A DNA stretch of 38,958 nt, from assembly GCA_910588615.1 (NCBI GenBank), contig CAJUOI010000020.1, positions 1 through 38,958 on the forward strand, given 5' to 3'. This document shows, piece after piece, positions 22,581 through 29,634 of the stretch; position 1 is the stretch's first letter; every line of letters begins with the position of its first letter. The position numbers were made by a program, and so were the translations under genes. The stretch comes from an uncultured Christensenellaceae bacterium. GTDB taxonomy: Bacteria > Bacillota > Clostridia > Christensenellales > Borkfalkiaceae. Under the pieces are notes generated by a model. The model was not told where the DNA came from and did not search any database. It saw only the letters and a list, made by a program, of their open reading frames with translations.

Positions 22581-24065
22581 ATGTACTTTATCGGCACGAG
22601 AGGAAGCGAACGGGTGAGCGGCGCGGAAGCCGTGGTTCGTGGGCTTGCGGGCGACGGCGGGTTGTTCGTTCCGGAGTTCTTTCCCGTAATTTCCCAAGAG
22701 GAGCTCGAAGGGATGCTCGGCATGGATTATGCGGAGCGCGCGGGGCTCGTCATTTCCAAGTACTTCGACGAATACGACGGCGAAGCGCTTCTTTCCGCGC
22801 TGAAAACGGCATATTCCCGCTTCGAGGGGGGCGATGCCGCACCGCTCGTCCGTTTGGACGAGGGCACGTATATCCTCGAGCTCTTCCACGGACCCACCTG
22901 CGCGTTCAAGGATATGGCGCTCGTTGTTTTGCCCCATCTCTTGAGGAAGGGCTGCGAGCTTCTTGGTATTCAAGAAAATATCCTCGTGCTTGCCGCCACC
23001 AGCGGCGATACGGGCAAGGCGGCGCTCGAAGGCTTCAAGAACGCCGAGGGGATCAAAATTCAGGTATTCTATCCCAACGAGGGCGTGTCGTCCATGCAAC
23101 GTATGCAGATGTGCACGCAGGAGGGCGAAAACGTGTCCGTCGTTGCCGTCAAGGGAAATTTCGACGACTGTCAGACGGGTGTCAAGAATATTTTCGGCTC
23201 CGAGGAATGCCGCGCAAAGACGAAGGAACGCGGCTATCTGCTCTCTTCCGCCAACTCCATCAACGTGGGGCGGCTGATTCCGCAGGTGGCATATTACTTT
23301 TCCGCGTATTGCGACCTCGTGTCGTCCGACCAGATCGCTATGGGCGACAAGGTCGACTTTGCCGTACCTACGGGCAATTTCGGCAATATTCTGGCGGCGT
23401 ACTACGCAAAGCGAATGGGACTTCCCGTGGGAAGGCTGATATGCGCCTCCAACAAGAATAACGTTCTGACCGATTTTTTCCGTACGGGCAATTACGACAG
23501 CAGGCGTTCGTTTTACAGAACGATGTCTCCGTCGATGGATATTCTCGTATCCTCCAATCTCGAACGGCTGATTTTCGAGCTGTCCGGCAGAAACGCGCAG
23601 GTTACGGCTGCGCGTATGAAGTCCCTTTCCGAAACGGGGAAATACTCGGTTACGAGCGAGGAGTTGCAGTCGCTGCGCACGGAGTTCTACGCGGACTTCA
23701 CGGGAGAGGACGACACCGTGGACTGCATCTACGAATACTTTACCGAATACGGTTACCCCATGGATACGCACACGGGCGTGGCGCTCAGCGTTGCCGCGCG
23801 GTATCAGGAAAAGCGCGAGCCGCTCGATCCCGTATACCCTATGGTGGTGGTTTCCACGGCAAGCCCGTACAAGTTCCCGCAGGACGTTTTATACGCGCTT
23901 TCGGGCAACGACGTCAAAGACAGCTTCAAGTGTATCAAACGAATCAATCTGCTTACGGCGATGAAGGTGCCCGAAGCCATTAAATCGGTGAGATACAAAC
24001 CGATTCTGTTCAAGACGACGGTTTCGACTGCAAAAATGTTCGACGAAGTGCTGAAATTTATTTAA
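22581..24065 (+). CDS. thrC: threonine synthase
   Basis: A 494-residue PLP enzyme that converts O-phosphohomoserine to threonine in the last step of the pathway. Motifs: MYFIGTRG at the start, LFHGPTCAFKDMA with the PLP-binding Lys110, AATSGDTGKAA (138-148), and VPTGNFGNILAAYYAK that cradles the PLP phosphate. The length fits the longer yeast/E. coli-like class of threonine synthases. GGAG lies 5 bases before the ATG. No other threonine genes (hom, thrB) are in the window. A short terminator overlaps its stop. Confidence 0.95.
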   Translation: MYFIGTRGSERVSGAEAVVRGLAGDGGLFVPEFFPVISQEELEGMLGMDYAERAGLVISKYFDEYDGEALLSALKTAYSRFEGGDAAPLVRLDEGTYILELFHGPTCAFKDMALVVLPHLLRKGCELLGIQENILVLAATSGDTGKAALEGFKNAEGIKIQVFYPNEGVSSMQRMQMCTQEGENVSVVAVKGNFDDCQTGVKNIFGSEECRAKTKERGYLLSSANSINVGRLIPQVAYYFSAYCDLVSSDQIAMGDKVDFAVPTGNFGNILAAYYAKRMGLPVGRLICASNKNNVLTDFFRTGNYDSRRSFYRTMSPSMDILVSSNLERLIFELSGRNAQVTAARMKSLSETGKYSVTSEELQSLRTEFYADFTGEDDTVDCIYEYFTEYGYPMDTHTGVALSVAARYQEKREPLDPVYPMVVVSTASPYKFPQDVLYALSGNDVKDSFKCIKRINLLTAMKVPEAIKSVRYKPILFKTTVSTAKMFDEVLKFI

Positions 24066-24085
24066 AGGCGCGTTGCGCCTTTTTT
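24065..24085 (+). terminator. terminator after thrC
   Basis: AAGGCGC (24065-24071) and GCGCCTT (24075-24081) form a tight hairpin followed by six Ts; the stem begins at the last base of the thrC stop. Confidence 0.85.
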
Positions 24086-24113
24086 AATTTATAACGTTTA
24101 CGGAGGAACGAGA

Positions 24114-25811
24114 ATGAAGCTGAAAAAAACAGTAAGCGTTCTGGCGGTGCTGGCGCTGTCCTTCGGCGTATTTGCGGGATTTTCGGGATGCGGCAGGGAA
24201 ATCACCGCCGCAGACGTGAAAAAAAAGATTTTCGAAGAAATTGCGGCGACGGAAATTACGGGCTATGAAATGAAGACGGAGCGGTCGCGCGTTTTCGGAA
24301 TCGAAATGAAAAATTACGCCGAAAAAAGCTCGGCGGAGGAATCGGTCCTCCTGACGTATTACGAGGAGGAAAACGTCTTTGCCGATTGCTTTACGCAGTC
24401 GGAGTATTACAAAGAAGTAACGGCGCCCTCCCACGAGAATACGGAAAGACAAAACAGATTCGGTATAGGTTTTTGCCGCGGGGAGGACGGCTACTCTTTC
24501 AGCGATTCCTGGAAGGGCGTCGGACTGAAAAAGGGAAATTTCGGCGGCATGGTCTCCAAGCTCAGGGAGGGCGGCGAGTTCGTTTTGACCAAGGGGAGCC
24601 CGACGCTTTCGGACAAGCTTTCCGCAAACTCCTTTTCTGATATTGCTTCCTCGATGCAGACGCTCGACGCAGACGTCACAAAGACGGGAGAGGGCTACGA
24701 GGCGAAGCTCGATTTCGTGAAGTCCGCAGAACGGCTGTTACGGGGTATGAGCGGTCTTATCTTCGTTTACGAAAAAAATCCGTCCATGACGGTGCGGGAA
24801 TTTTTTGCGGACGAATTTGCAGCCAAGCTGGTAAAGCAGGCGTTGGAGCAAGACGGACCCTACGCAGGTTTTAGCGCGCTGTCGGAGATGATTTTTGAGG
24901 CGACGGGCAGAAGGCTCTCCTCGTCTACGGAATATTATAATGACGCAGAAAACGGCGCGCAGGCATTTTACGCGTGTCTGGAAAGCAAGATGCTCTTTAC
25001 GGTACTGTCGCAGACTGCGCCGAGCGGAGTTAACACAGCGGAAATTTCCTCCAAGGACGGCACGGTCGGCGGCATGAAGGCTTCGGCGCTGCTCGGCTCC
25101 CCCGGGGAAGTGAAGAAGGAGGTCGCCAAGGCGGCGGCGAATCCCGAAAAATTTCTCCTCGAAGCGATGCTTGATTTCGACAACGGCGAAAAGGACGAGG
25201 GCTCGTTCAAAATGGTAACGACGGTGACGCTCGACAGGGGGCTTCGGGTAACGGGCATGAAGACGGTGATGAAGACGAGCTATAAGGATTACGACGAACA
25301 TGAAGAGGACGGAAAAGACGGCGAAGAGGAATATACCACGCAGAGCGTCTCGTCGGAAACGACGGTAAAGATATTGAAAAAGGCGCCCGTGCTGACCGTT
25401 CTTACGGGAATGAAGGTAGACGTCGGCTCGCGCTTGAAGCCGGGCGCGTACGAGCTGAAATCCGAAAACGAAGCGCTGAGGGGATATTCGTCCAAGGGCG
25501 GCTCCAAGACGTGGACGGGCGCGGTGAGTCTGGCGATAACCGTTTCGGAAACGGAGGCGCGGGTTGCCGCAAGGTTTACGGCGGACGGCTTGGTTATCGA
25601 CGAAACGAGAACGTACGATATATCGGACGGACGCTCCGTTTACGATAACGAGTATTTATTTTCCGACGAAGGGTATTCGTACCAAGGCGCCGAGTACGAG
25701 CTTTTCGGAATCCGCTACGGATTTCAGACGGATTTCTCGTACGGTTCGTTTTCCTTGGGATACGACGCTTATTTGTCGGTTCCCACCGAGCGGGCGTATC
25801 TCACGCTTTAA
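24114..25811 (+). CDS. lipoprotein of unknown function
   Basis: A 565-residue secreted lipoprotein. Residues 1-26 are a lipoprotein signal peptide: basic MKLKK, a hydrophobic core, and the lipobox FSGC with lipidated Cys26. The mature part is charged and largely beta-rich, with no domain I recognise. A very acidic linker (YDEHEEDGKDGEEEY, about 395-409) separates an N-terminal part from a C-terminal beta region rich in Tyr and Ser. The protein would be processed by Lgt, encoded in this window. GGAGG precedes the ATG by 7 bases. The fucO gene follows 40 bases later and may share the transcript. Confidence 0.85.
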   Translation: MKLKKTVSVLAVLALSFGVFAGFSGCGREITAADVKKKIFEEIAATEITGYEMKTERSRVFGIEMKNYAEKSSAEESVLLTYYEEENVFADCFTQSEYYKEVTAPSHENTERQNRFGIGFCRGEDGYSFSDSWKGVGLKKGNFGGMVSKLREGGEFVLTKGSPTLSDKLSANSFSDIASSMQTLDADVTKTGEGYEAKLDFVKSAERLLRGMSGLIFVYEKNPSMTVREFFADEFAAKLVKQALEQDGPYAGFSALSEMIFEATGRRLSSSTEYYNDAENGAQAFYACLESKMLFTVLSQTAPSGVNTAEISSKDGTVGGMKASALLGSPGEVKKEVAKAAANPEKFLLEAMLDFDNGEKDEGSFKMVTTVTLDRGLRVTGMKTVMKTSYKDYDEHEEDGKDGEEEYTTQSVSSETTVKILKKAPVLTVLTGMKVDVGSRLKPGAYELKSENEALRGYSSKGGSKTWTGAVSLAITVSETEARVAARFTADGLVIDETRTYDISDGRSVYDNEYLFSDEGYSYQGAEYELFGIRYGFQTDFSYGSFSLGYDAYLSVPTERAYLTL

Positions 25812-25851
25812 TTCGGAAAAATATAAAATAAATAAGAAGAAGGAGAAAATT

Positions 25852-26997
25852 ATGGAAAGAATCGTCTTGAACGAAACGAGTTATCACGGCGCGGGATGTA
25901 TCAGCGAAATCGTGGAAGAGGTGCGTCGGAGGGGCTTTCACAAGGCGTTCGTCTGTTCCGATCCCGACCTTGTGAAGTTTGGGGTAACGGACAAGGTGTT
26001 AAACGTGTTGAAGGGCGCAAATCTCGGCTATGAGCTGTATACGGATATTAAGCCCAATCCCACGATCGAAAACGTGCAGACCGGCGTTGCGGCATACAAA
26101 AAGAGCGGAGCGGACTATATCATCGCTATCGGCGGCGGCTCTTCCATGGACACCGCAAAGGCAATCGGTATTATCATCAACAATCCCGAATTTGCGGACG
26201 TGCGTTCGCTCGAAGGCGTTGCGCCCACGAAGAGACCGTCCGTTCCCATTATCGCCGTACCGACGACTGCTGGCACGGCAGCGGAAGTTACCATTAACTA
26301 CGTTATCACCGATACGGAGAAAAAACGCAAGTTCGTGTGCGTGGACGTGCACGATATTCCCGTCGTTGCCGTTATCGACAGCGATATGATGAGTACGATG
26401 CCCAGGGGCTTGACCGCCGCAACCGGCATGGACGCTCTCACGCACGCAATCGAGGGCTATATAACCAAAGGCGCGTGGGAAATGACGGATATGTTTCACT
26501 TGAAGGCAATCGAGATCATTTCGCGCTCCCTGCGAGGCGCGGTGAACGGCGAGAAAGAGGGCAGGGAGGGCATGGCGCTCGGGCAGTACGTTGCGGGCAT
26601 GGGCTTTTCCAACGTCGGTTTGGGCATCGTTCACTCCATGGCGCACGCGTTGGGCGCGGTGTACGATACGCCCCACGGCGTTGCCAACGCTATTCTGCTG
26701 CCTACCGTGATGACGTACAATGCCGACGCTACGGGCGAGAAGTACCGCGATATTGCCAAAGCCATGGGGGTACAAGGCGTAGACGGTATGAGCTTGCGGG
26801 AGGCGAGAGATGCTGCCTGTGCCGCCGTCGCGAAGCTATCCGAGGACGTGGGGATTCCGCAGAACTTGAAGGGGATCGTCAGAGAAGAGGATGTCGACTT
26901 CCTTGCGCAGTCGGCAATGGACGACGCGTGCCGCCCCGGAAACCCCAAAGACCCCACGAAAGAAGATATTATCGCTCTCTATAGATCCTTGTTGTAA
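25852..26997 (+). CDS. fucO: iron-containing alcohol dehydrogenase, lactaldehyde reductase (FucO) type
   Basis: A 381-residue group III dehydrogenase, very like E. coli FucO by recollection (NPEFADVRSLEG, TAGTAAEVTINYVITD, MALGQYVAGMGFSNVGLG). It reduces L-lactaldehyde to 1,2-propanediol with NADH, the end step of fucose or rhamnose fermentation; related enzymes reduce other short aldehydes. The iron ligands line up as Asp194, His198, His261 and His275, and the nucleotide loop is GGGSSMD (94-100). AAGGAG lies 8 bases before the ATG at 25852; a longer upstream frame overlaps the lipoprotein gene and is rejected. No fucose or rhamnose genes are nearby. Confidence 0.92.
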   Translation: MERIVLNETSYHGAGCISEIVEEVRRRGFHKAFVCSDPDLVKFGVTDKVLNVLKGANLGYELYTDIKPNPTIENVQTGVAAYKKSGADYIIAIGGGSSMDTAKAIGIIINNPEFADVRSLEGVAPTKRPSVPIIAVPTTAGTAAEVTINYVITDTEKKRKFVCVDVHDIPVVAVIDSDMMSTMPRGLTAATGMDALTHAIEGYITKGAWEMTDMFHLKAIEIISRSLRGAVNGEKEGREGMALGQYVAGMGFSNVGLGIVHSMAHALGAVYDTPHGVANAILLPTVMTYNADATGEKYRDIAKAMGVQGVDGMSLREARDAACAAVAKLSEDVGIPQNLKGIVREEDVDFLAQSAMDDACRPGNPKDPTKEDIIALYRSLL

Positions 26998-27135
26998 CGC
27001 GTATTGCGTCGGCGGAGGGCGCGGCGAGCAACCGAAAATGAAAAAAACACGGCGTACTGCAATTGCCACCCGTTTAGAGGCAGAGAAAATCGCTGAAATT
27101 TCAATTGGTTTACAAAGCAGATGCAATTATGTGCA

Positions 27136-27172
27136 GAAAACGCTCTCGGAAAAATTCTCCGAGAGCGTTTTC
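27136..27172. terminator. strong bidirectional terminator after fucO
   Basis: A 15-bp perfect stem (27136-27150 with 27158-27172, core AACGCTCTCGGA) starts with GAAAA and ends in TTTTC, so it can act in either direction. It is 138 bases after the fucO stop. Confidence 0.85.
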
Positions 27173-27175
27173 TCA

Positions 27176-27292
27176 TCATAGGAAAAGCCTGAAATAAACT
27201 TCGTCGGTGTATTCGGAAAAATCGACTGCGGAAAATTCCTTGTCGTGGACGATTTTCATACCGTCGGGAAGAACGAGTTTTTTTGTTTCCAA
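27176..27292 (-). pseudogene. possible relic of a minus-strand gene
   Basis: A 38-codon minus-strand frame from a TTG at 27292 reads KKLVLPDGMKIVHDKEFS and ends EVYFRLFL at a stop 4 bases from the terminator stem. The codon use looks gene-like, but there is no ribosome site and a stop lies directly upstream, so it may be the C-terminal remnant of a decayed gene. Confidence 0.25.
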
Positions 27293-27401
27293 TTAGGAAT
27301 GCTTGCGGCAGAGCAAGGGGATATTAAGTATTCGGTCAGCGATAATCGGCTCATGGCTTGATGATAGCGCTTTTTGATTGAAAAGCAATCGATCCGATTT
27401 T

Positions 27402-27611
27402 TTACGATAAATATTTTACGGGGCGGAAGGCAATCAGCCAATACAGCAACCAGAGTGCGGCAACGCCCGCAAGGGAGAGGAGCGCGCGAAAGGCAATCAC
27501 GTTTCCTCCGACGAAAAACAGGAGCAAATTAAACCCCGTAAGCGCATATACGGCGGCGAATATGCCGAATGCGACGAGCAGAGAACAGCAGATATATGTC
27601 GTCAGTTTCAT
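27402..27611 (-). CDS. small DUF378-like membrane protein
   Basis: A 69-residue protein with two hydrophobic helices. The stretch ALTGFNLLLFFVGG followed by FRALLSLAGVAALWLLY resembles the DUF378 family of short two-span bacterial membrane proteins, whose role is unknown. A longer frame from 27704 adds 31 unlikely residues with no ribosome site; the ATG at 27611 fits the family but also lacks a clear site. It may be read with the phospholipase-like gene 142 bases upstream. Confidence 0.55.
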   Translation of the reverse strand: MKLTTYICCSLLVAFGIFAAVYALTGFNLLLFFVGGNVIAFRALLSLAGVAALWLLYWLIAFRPVKYLS

Positions 27612-27752
27612 GCGGACAGTATGTGCAGGACGTTCGGTTGTTATGCGGCAGAAGGATTGCCTTAGTCGCTCCGTGAGCGGTGGCGGAAAAGATAAATTCC
27701 ACATTACGCAAAGGGATTCGGCAGGACCGAAACGGCGGGAAAACGCCGACCG

Positions 27753-28559
27753 CTATTTTCCCGTATGCAGATTTTTGGAAAAATCGATTTTCGGAAGGGC
27801 GTCGGAAAAAAAGAGGGACACGAGACGGACGGTTTCCCGTACGGCGGTTTCGTAAAACGTTACGGCGGCGGCTTCGTCGGGCAAAACGGCGGGGAATTGC
27901 TGCGGATATAGGCAGGAAAGGCGGGGCTTTAAATGCAGCGCGCTTTCGAATTTCCGCCAGCGGCGCTGTTTTGCGTAACACTTCCCGTGAAAAAACGTTA
28001 CGAACCGGTAAAAACGCTTTAATGCGATCCGGAACGCCCGTTCGGTGGGCAGCCGCTGCTCGGTTTGAACGGCTGCGCTGCAAATCAGCTTGTAAATTAC
28101 GCCGTCCCGTACGATTTTCGCGGGGATAAATGGGGCGGGAAAGCGTTCTGCTTCCCTGCCGCGTTCCTTGCGCAGAAAGAACACGTCCCAGTCGTTTTCC
28201 ATACGTTGGTGCGCCATGCCGTGCGCGTTCGTCTGTTGGAGATAGCGGTAAACGAAGGGGTGAAAAACGACGTCCGTCGCGTAGTGCGAGCAATACCCCG
28301 CAAGATAGGCGGCGGCTCGTTCGTCGGGTGCACTGCGGTAGCGCGAAAAAAACGCGGTAAACGTTTCGTAGGGGACATCGTGTAGAAGCGACCCGAAATT
28401 CTTTTCTTTGGAAAGAATTTTCAAAAAGAAAAACGGGTCGGGACCCTGCGCCCCCAAGTAGAAATAATCGGGGTGCGTCCGTACGGCGTTTCCTATTTTC
28501 GGCGCAAAAGATTTGCTTGCGTCCTCTGCAATCAAGAGGTGTGTGATCGACGAAGGCAT
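27753..28559 (-). CDS. zinc-dependent phospholipase C-like protein
   Basis: A 268-residue protein of the bacterial zinc-dependent phospholipase C family. Supporting marks are an N-terminal MPSSITHLLIAED (with a conserved His), LGAQGPDPFFF, and the histidine-rich YLAGYCSHYATDVVFHPFVY, which holds the likely zinc ligands. No signal peptide is evident, so despite the family name it is probably intracellular with an unknown substrate. The ATG at 28559 has no clear ribosome site, and the previous gene ends 28 bases upstream, so it is likely the second gene of a transcript that starts with the ASCH gene. Confidence 0.75.
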   Translation of the reverse strand: MPSSITHLLIAEDASKSFAPKIGNAVRTHPDYFYLGAQGPDPFFFLKILSKEKNFGSLLHDVPYETFTAFFSRYRSAPDERAAAYLAGYCSHYATDVVFHPFVYRYLQQTNAHGMAHQRMENDWDVFFLRKERGREAERFPAPFIPAKIVRDGVIYKLICSAAVQTEQRLPTERAFRIALKRFYRFVTFFHGKCYAKQRRWRKFESALHLKPRLSCLYPQQFPAVLPDEAAAVTFYETAVRETVRLVSLFFSDALPKIDFSKNLHTGK

Positions 28560-28587
28560 ACGGATAGTTTGTGCCGTTTATCCGTAA

Positions 28588-29475
28588 TTAAAACGCGGTG
28601 GATTTTTCTTGTAGATACGCCGCCACCAGCTCCGCAAAATATTCTATCTCCTCGTTGGATAAAACGGCGTCTTTCGGGATACCGTAAAACTTTTCCAAGC
28701 ATTTTCTGCAACAGCACCCCAACCCGTGCTGCGCGTAGTACACGGGATTGCCGTAATAGGGCGTTTGCTTTCCGTCGTTCGGTTGGCAGACACGGATACT
28801 TTTTGCGAGAATCTTTTTGATTGCGCTTTTGTTTACTTTCGGCAGCTTGCATTTTGCAACGTTATCCAATTCTACGCTCAGCCATTCGTCGTTCCATGCG
28901 GACGCCCGCATGACGCTTTTTACCGTGCCGTAGTCGGGTTTTCGTTTCATCGTTTCGGCGTAGGGAAACGCGGAACCGCAAAATTGACAGCGGGTGGTTT
29001 TACCGTCGTAAACGAAATAATGCTTCCCGTTTTCGCAGTCGTGAGGATGCTTACCGATATTGCGTTTGTTTACGACGAGGTCTTCTCTTACGCTGTTTAC
29101 GGTTTTAAACGCGGCTCTGTCCGTTTTATATACTTTAAACGGCGTGATTGCAACGGGGTTTTTTACGTACATCAGCACGGCGTAGTTCGAACGCGCCTTT
29201 TGCTGCCAGAATCCGTCGTCGGCGCAGATTTCTTTTCCGTATCGCTCGCGAAGCCGCGCCACCTCGGGTTCGGTGAGGTTTTCAAAATACAAGACCTTAT
29301 CCACCTCGAATTTGGCGGTAACTTGCTTTCCGACCTCCTGCATAAAGACGGTGTCGCCTGCGGAAACCGTTTGGAAGGGCGGGATTTTATGCTTGGAAAA
29401 TCTGCTTTCTATCCTTTTCTCTCCCGACAGAATTTTTTCGATATATCCCTTTTTCATGATTGCCAGATGTTCCAT
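28588..29475 (-). CDS. ASCH domain - zinc ribbon - DUF4186 fusion protein
   Basis: A 295-residue soluble protein with three parts. Residues 1-115 match the ASCH domain, a PUA-like fold linked to RNA binding (MKKGYIEKILSGEKRIESRF and VSAGDTVFMQ). Residues 145-170 hold a probable zinc site: Cys147, possibly His145 or His152, with Cys163 and Cys166 in CQFCG. Residues 190-290 match DUF4186: NDGKQTPYYGNPVYYAQH and CCCRKCLEKFYGIP, the family's usual order. ASCH and DUF4186 normally occur as separate small proteins, so the combination is unusual. AAGGTG lies 4 bases before the ATG, after its own promoter. Nucleic-acid binding is inferred; the reaction, if any, is unknown. Confidence 0.8.
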   Translation of the reverse strand: MEHLAIMKKGYIEKILSGEKRIESRFSKHKIPPFQTVSAGDTVFMQEVGKQVTAKFEVDKVLYFENLTEPEVARLRERYGKEICADDGFWQQKARSNYAVLMYVKNPVAITPFKVYKTDRAAFKTVNSVREDLVVNKRNIGKHPHDCENGKHYFVYDGKTTRCQFCGSAFPYAETMKRKPDYGTVKSVMRASAWNDEWLSVELDNVAKCKLPKVNKSAIKKILAKSIRVCQPNDGKQTPYYGNPVYYAQHGLGCCCRKCLEKFYGIPKDAVLSNEEIEYFAELVAAYLQEKSTAF

Positions 29476-29498
29476 AATTCACCTTTTCAGAGAAGGAA

Positions 29499-29523
29499 GG
29501 CTCCCCTTGGCTCAAGGGGCGCC
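29499..29523. repeat. GC-rich hairpin in the ASCH gene leader
   Basis: GGCTCCCCTTG (29499-29509) and CAAGGGGCGCC (29513-29523) pair over 11 bases with one mismatch. It lies in the leader of the ASCH gene and resembles dispersed palindromes of gut Clostridia. No T-run follows it. Confidence 0.5.
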
Positions 29524-29554
29524 TTTTCGTTAAATTCCCGTTTACAGCATTTCC

Positions 29555-29583
29555 ATTATAGCATAACCGAAATAAGAAAACAA
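29555..29583 (-). promoter_or_regulatory. promoter of the ASCH-DUF4186 gene
   Basis: TTGTTT (29583-29578) and an extended -10 TGC-TATAAT (29563-29555) are 17 bases apart. The -35 box overlaps the end of the terminator of the EF-G-like gene. Confidence 0.65.
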
Positions 29584-29608
29584 GGAAAGATACAATAATC
29601 TTTCCTTG
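29581..29608 (-). terminator. terminator of the EF-G-like gene
   Basis: An 11-bp stem (CAAGGAAAGAT and ATCTTTCCTTG) around a 6-base loop is followed on the minus strand by TTTTCTTATTT. Confidence 0.85.
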
Positions 29609-29634
29609 CTTTTTATTCCCGCATTCTTGGAAGG

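Larger units (their letters stand above)
26998..27401. other. gene-poor gap after fucO
   Basis: About 400 bases without a convincing intact gene. It holds the strong terminator at 27136-27172 and a possible relic reading frame at 27176-27292. The rest, notably 27293-27401, shows no promoter, repeat or RNA gene I can support. Confidence 0.6.

Noticed and set aside
25564..25851. Upstream extension of the fucO frame
   Set aside because: Overlaps the lipoprotein gene; the family start and a clear AAGGAG both point to 25852.
27038..27181. Plus-strand 47-codon frame starting MKKTRRTAIATRLEAEK after fucO
   Set aside because: No ribosome site at a usable distance, and its end runs through the strong terminator stem at 27136-27172.
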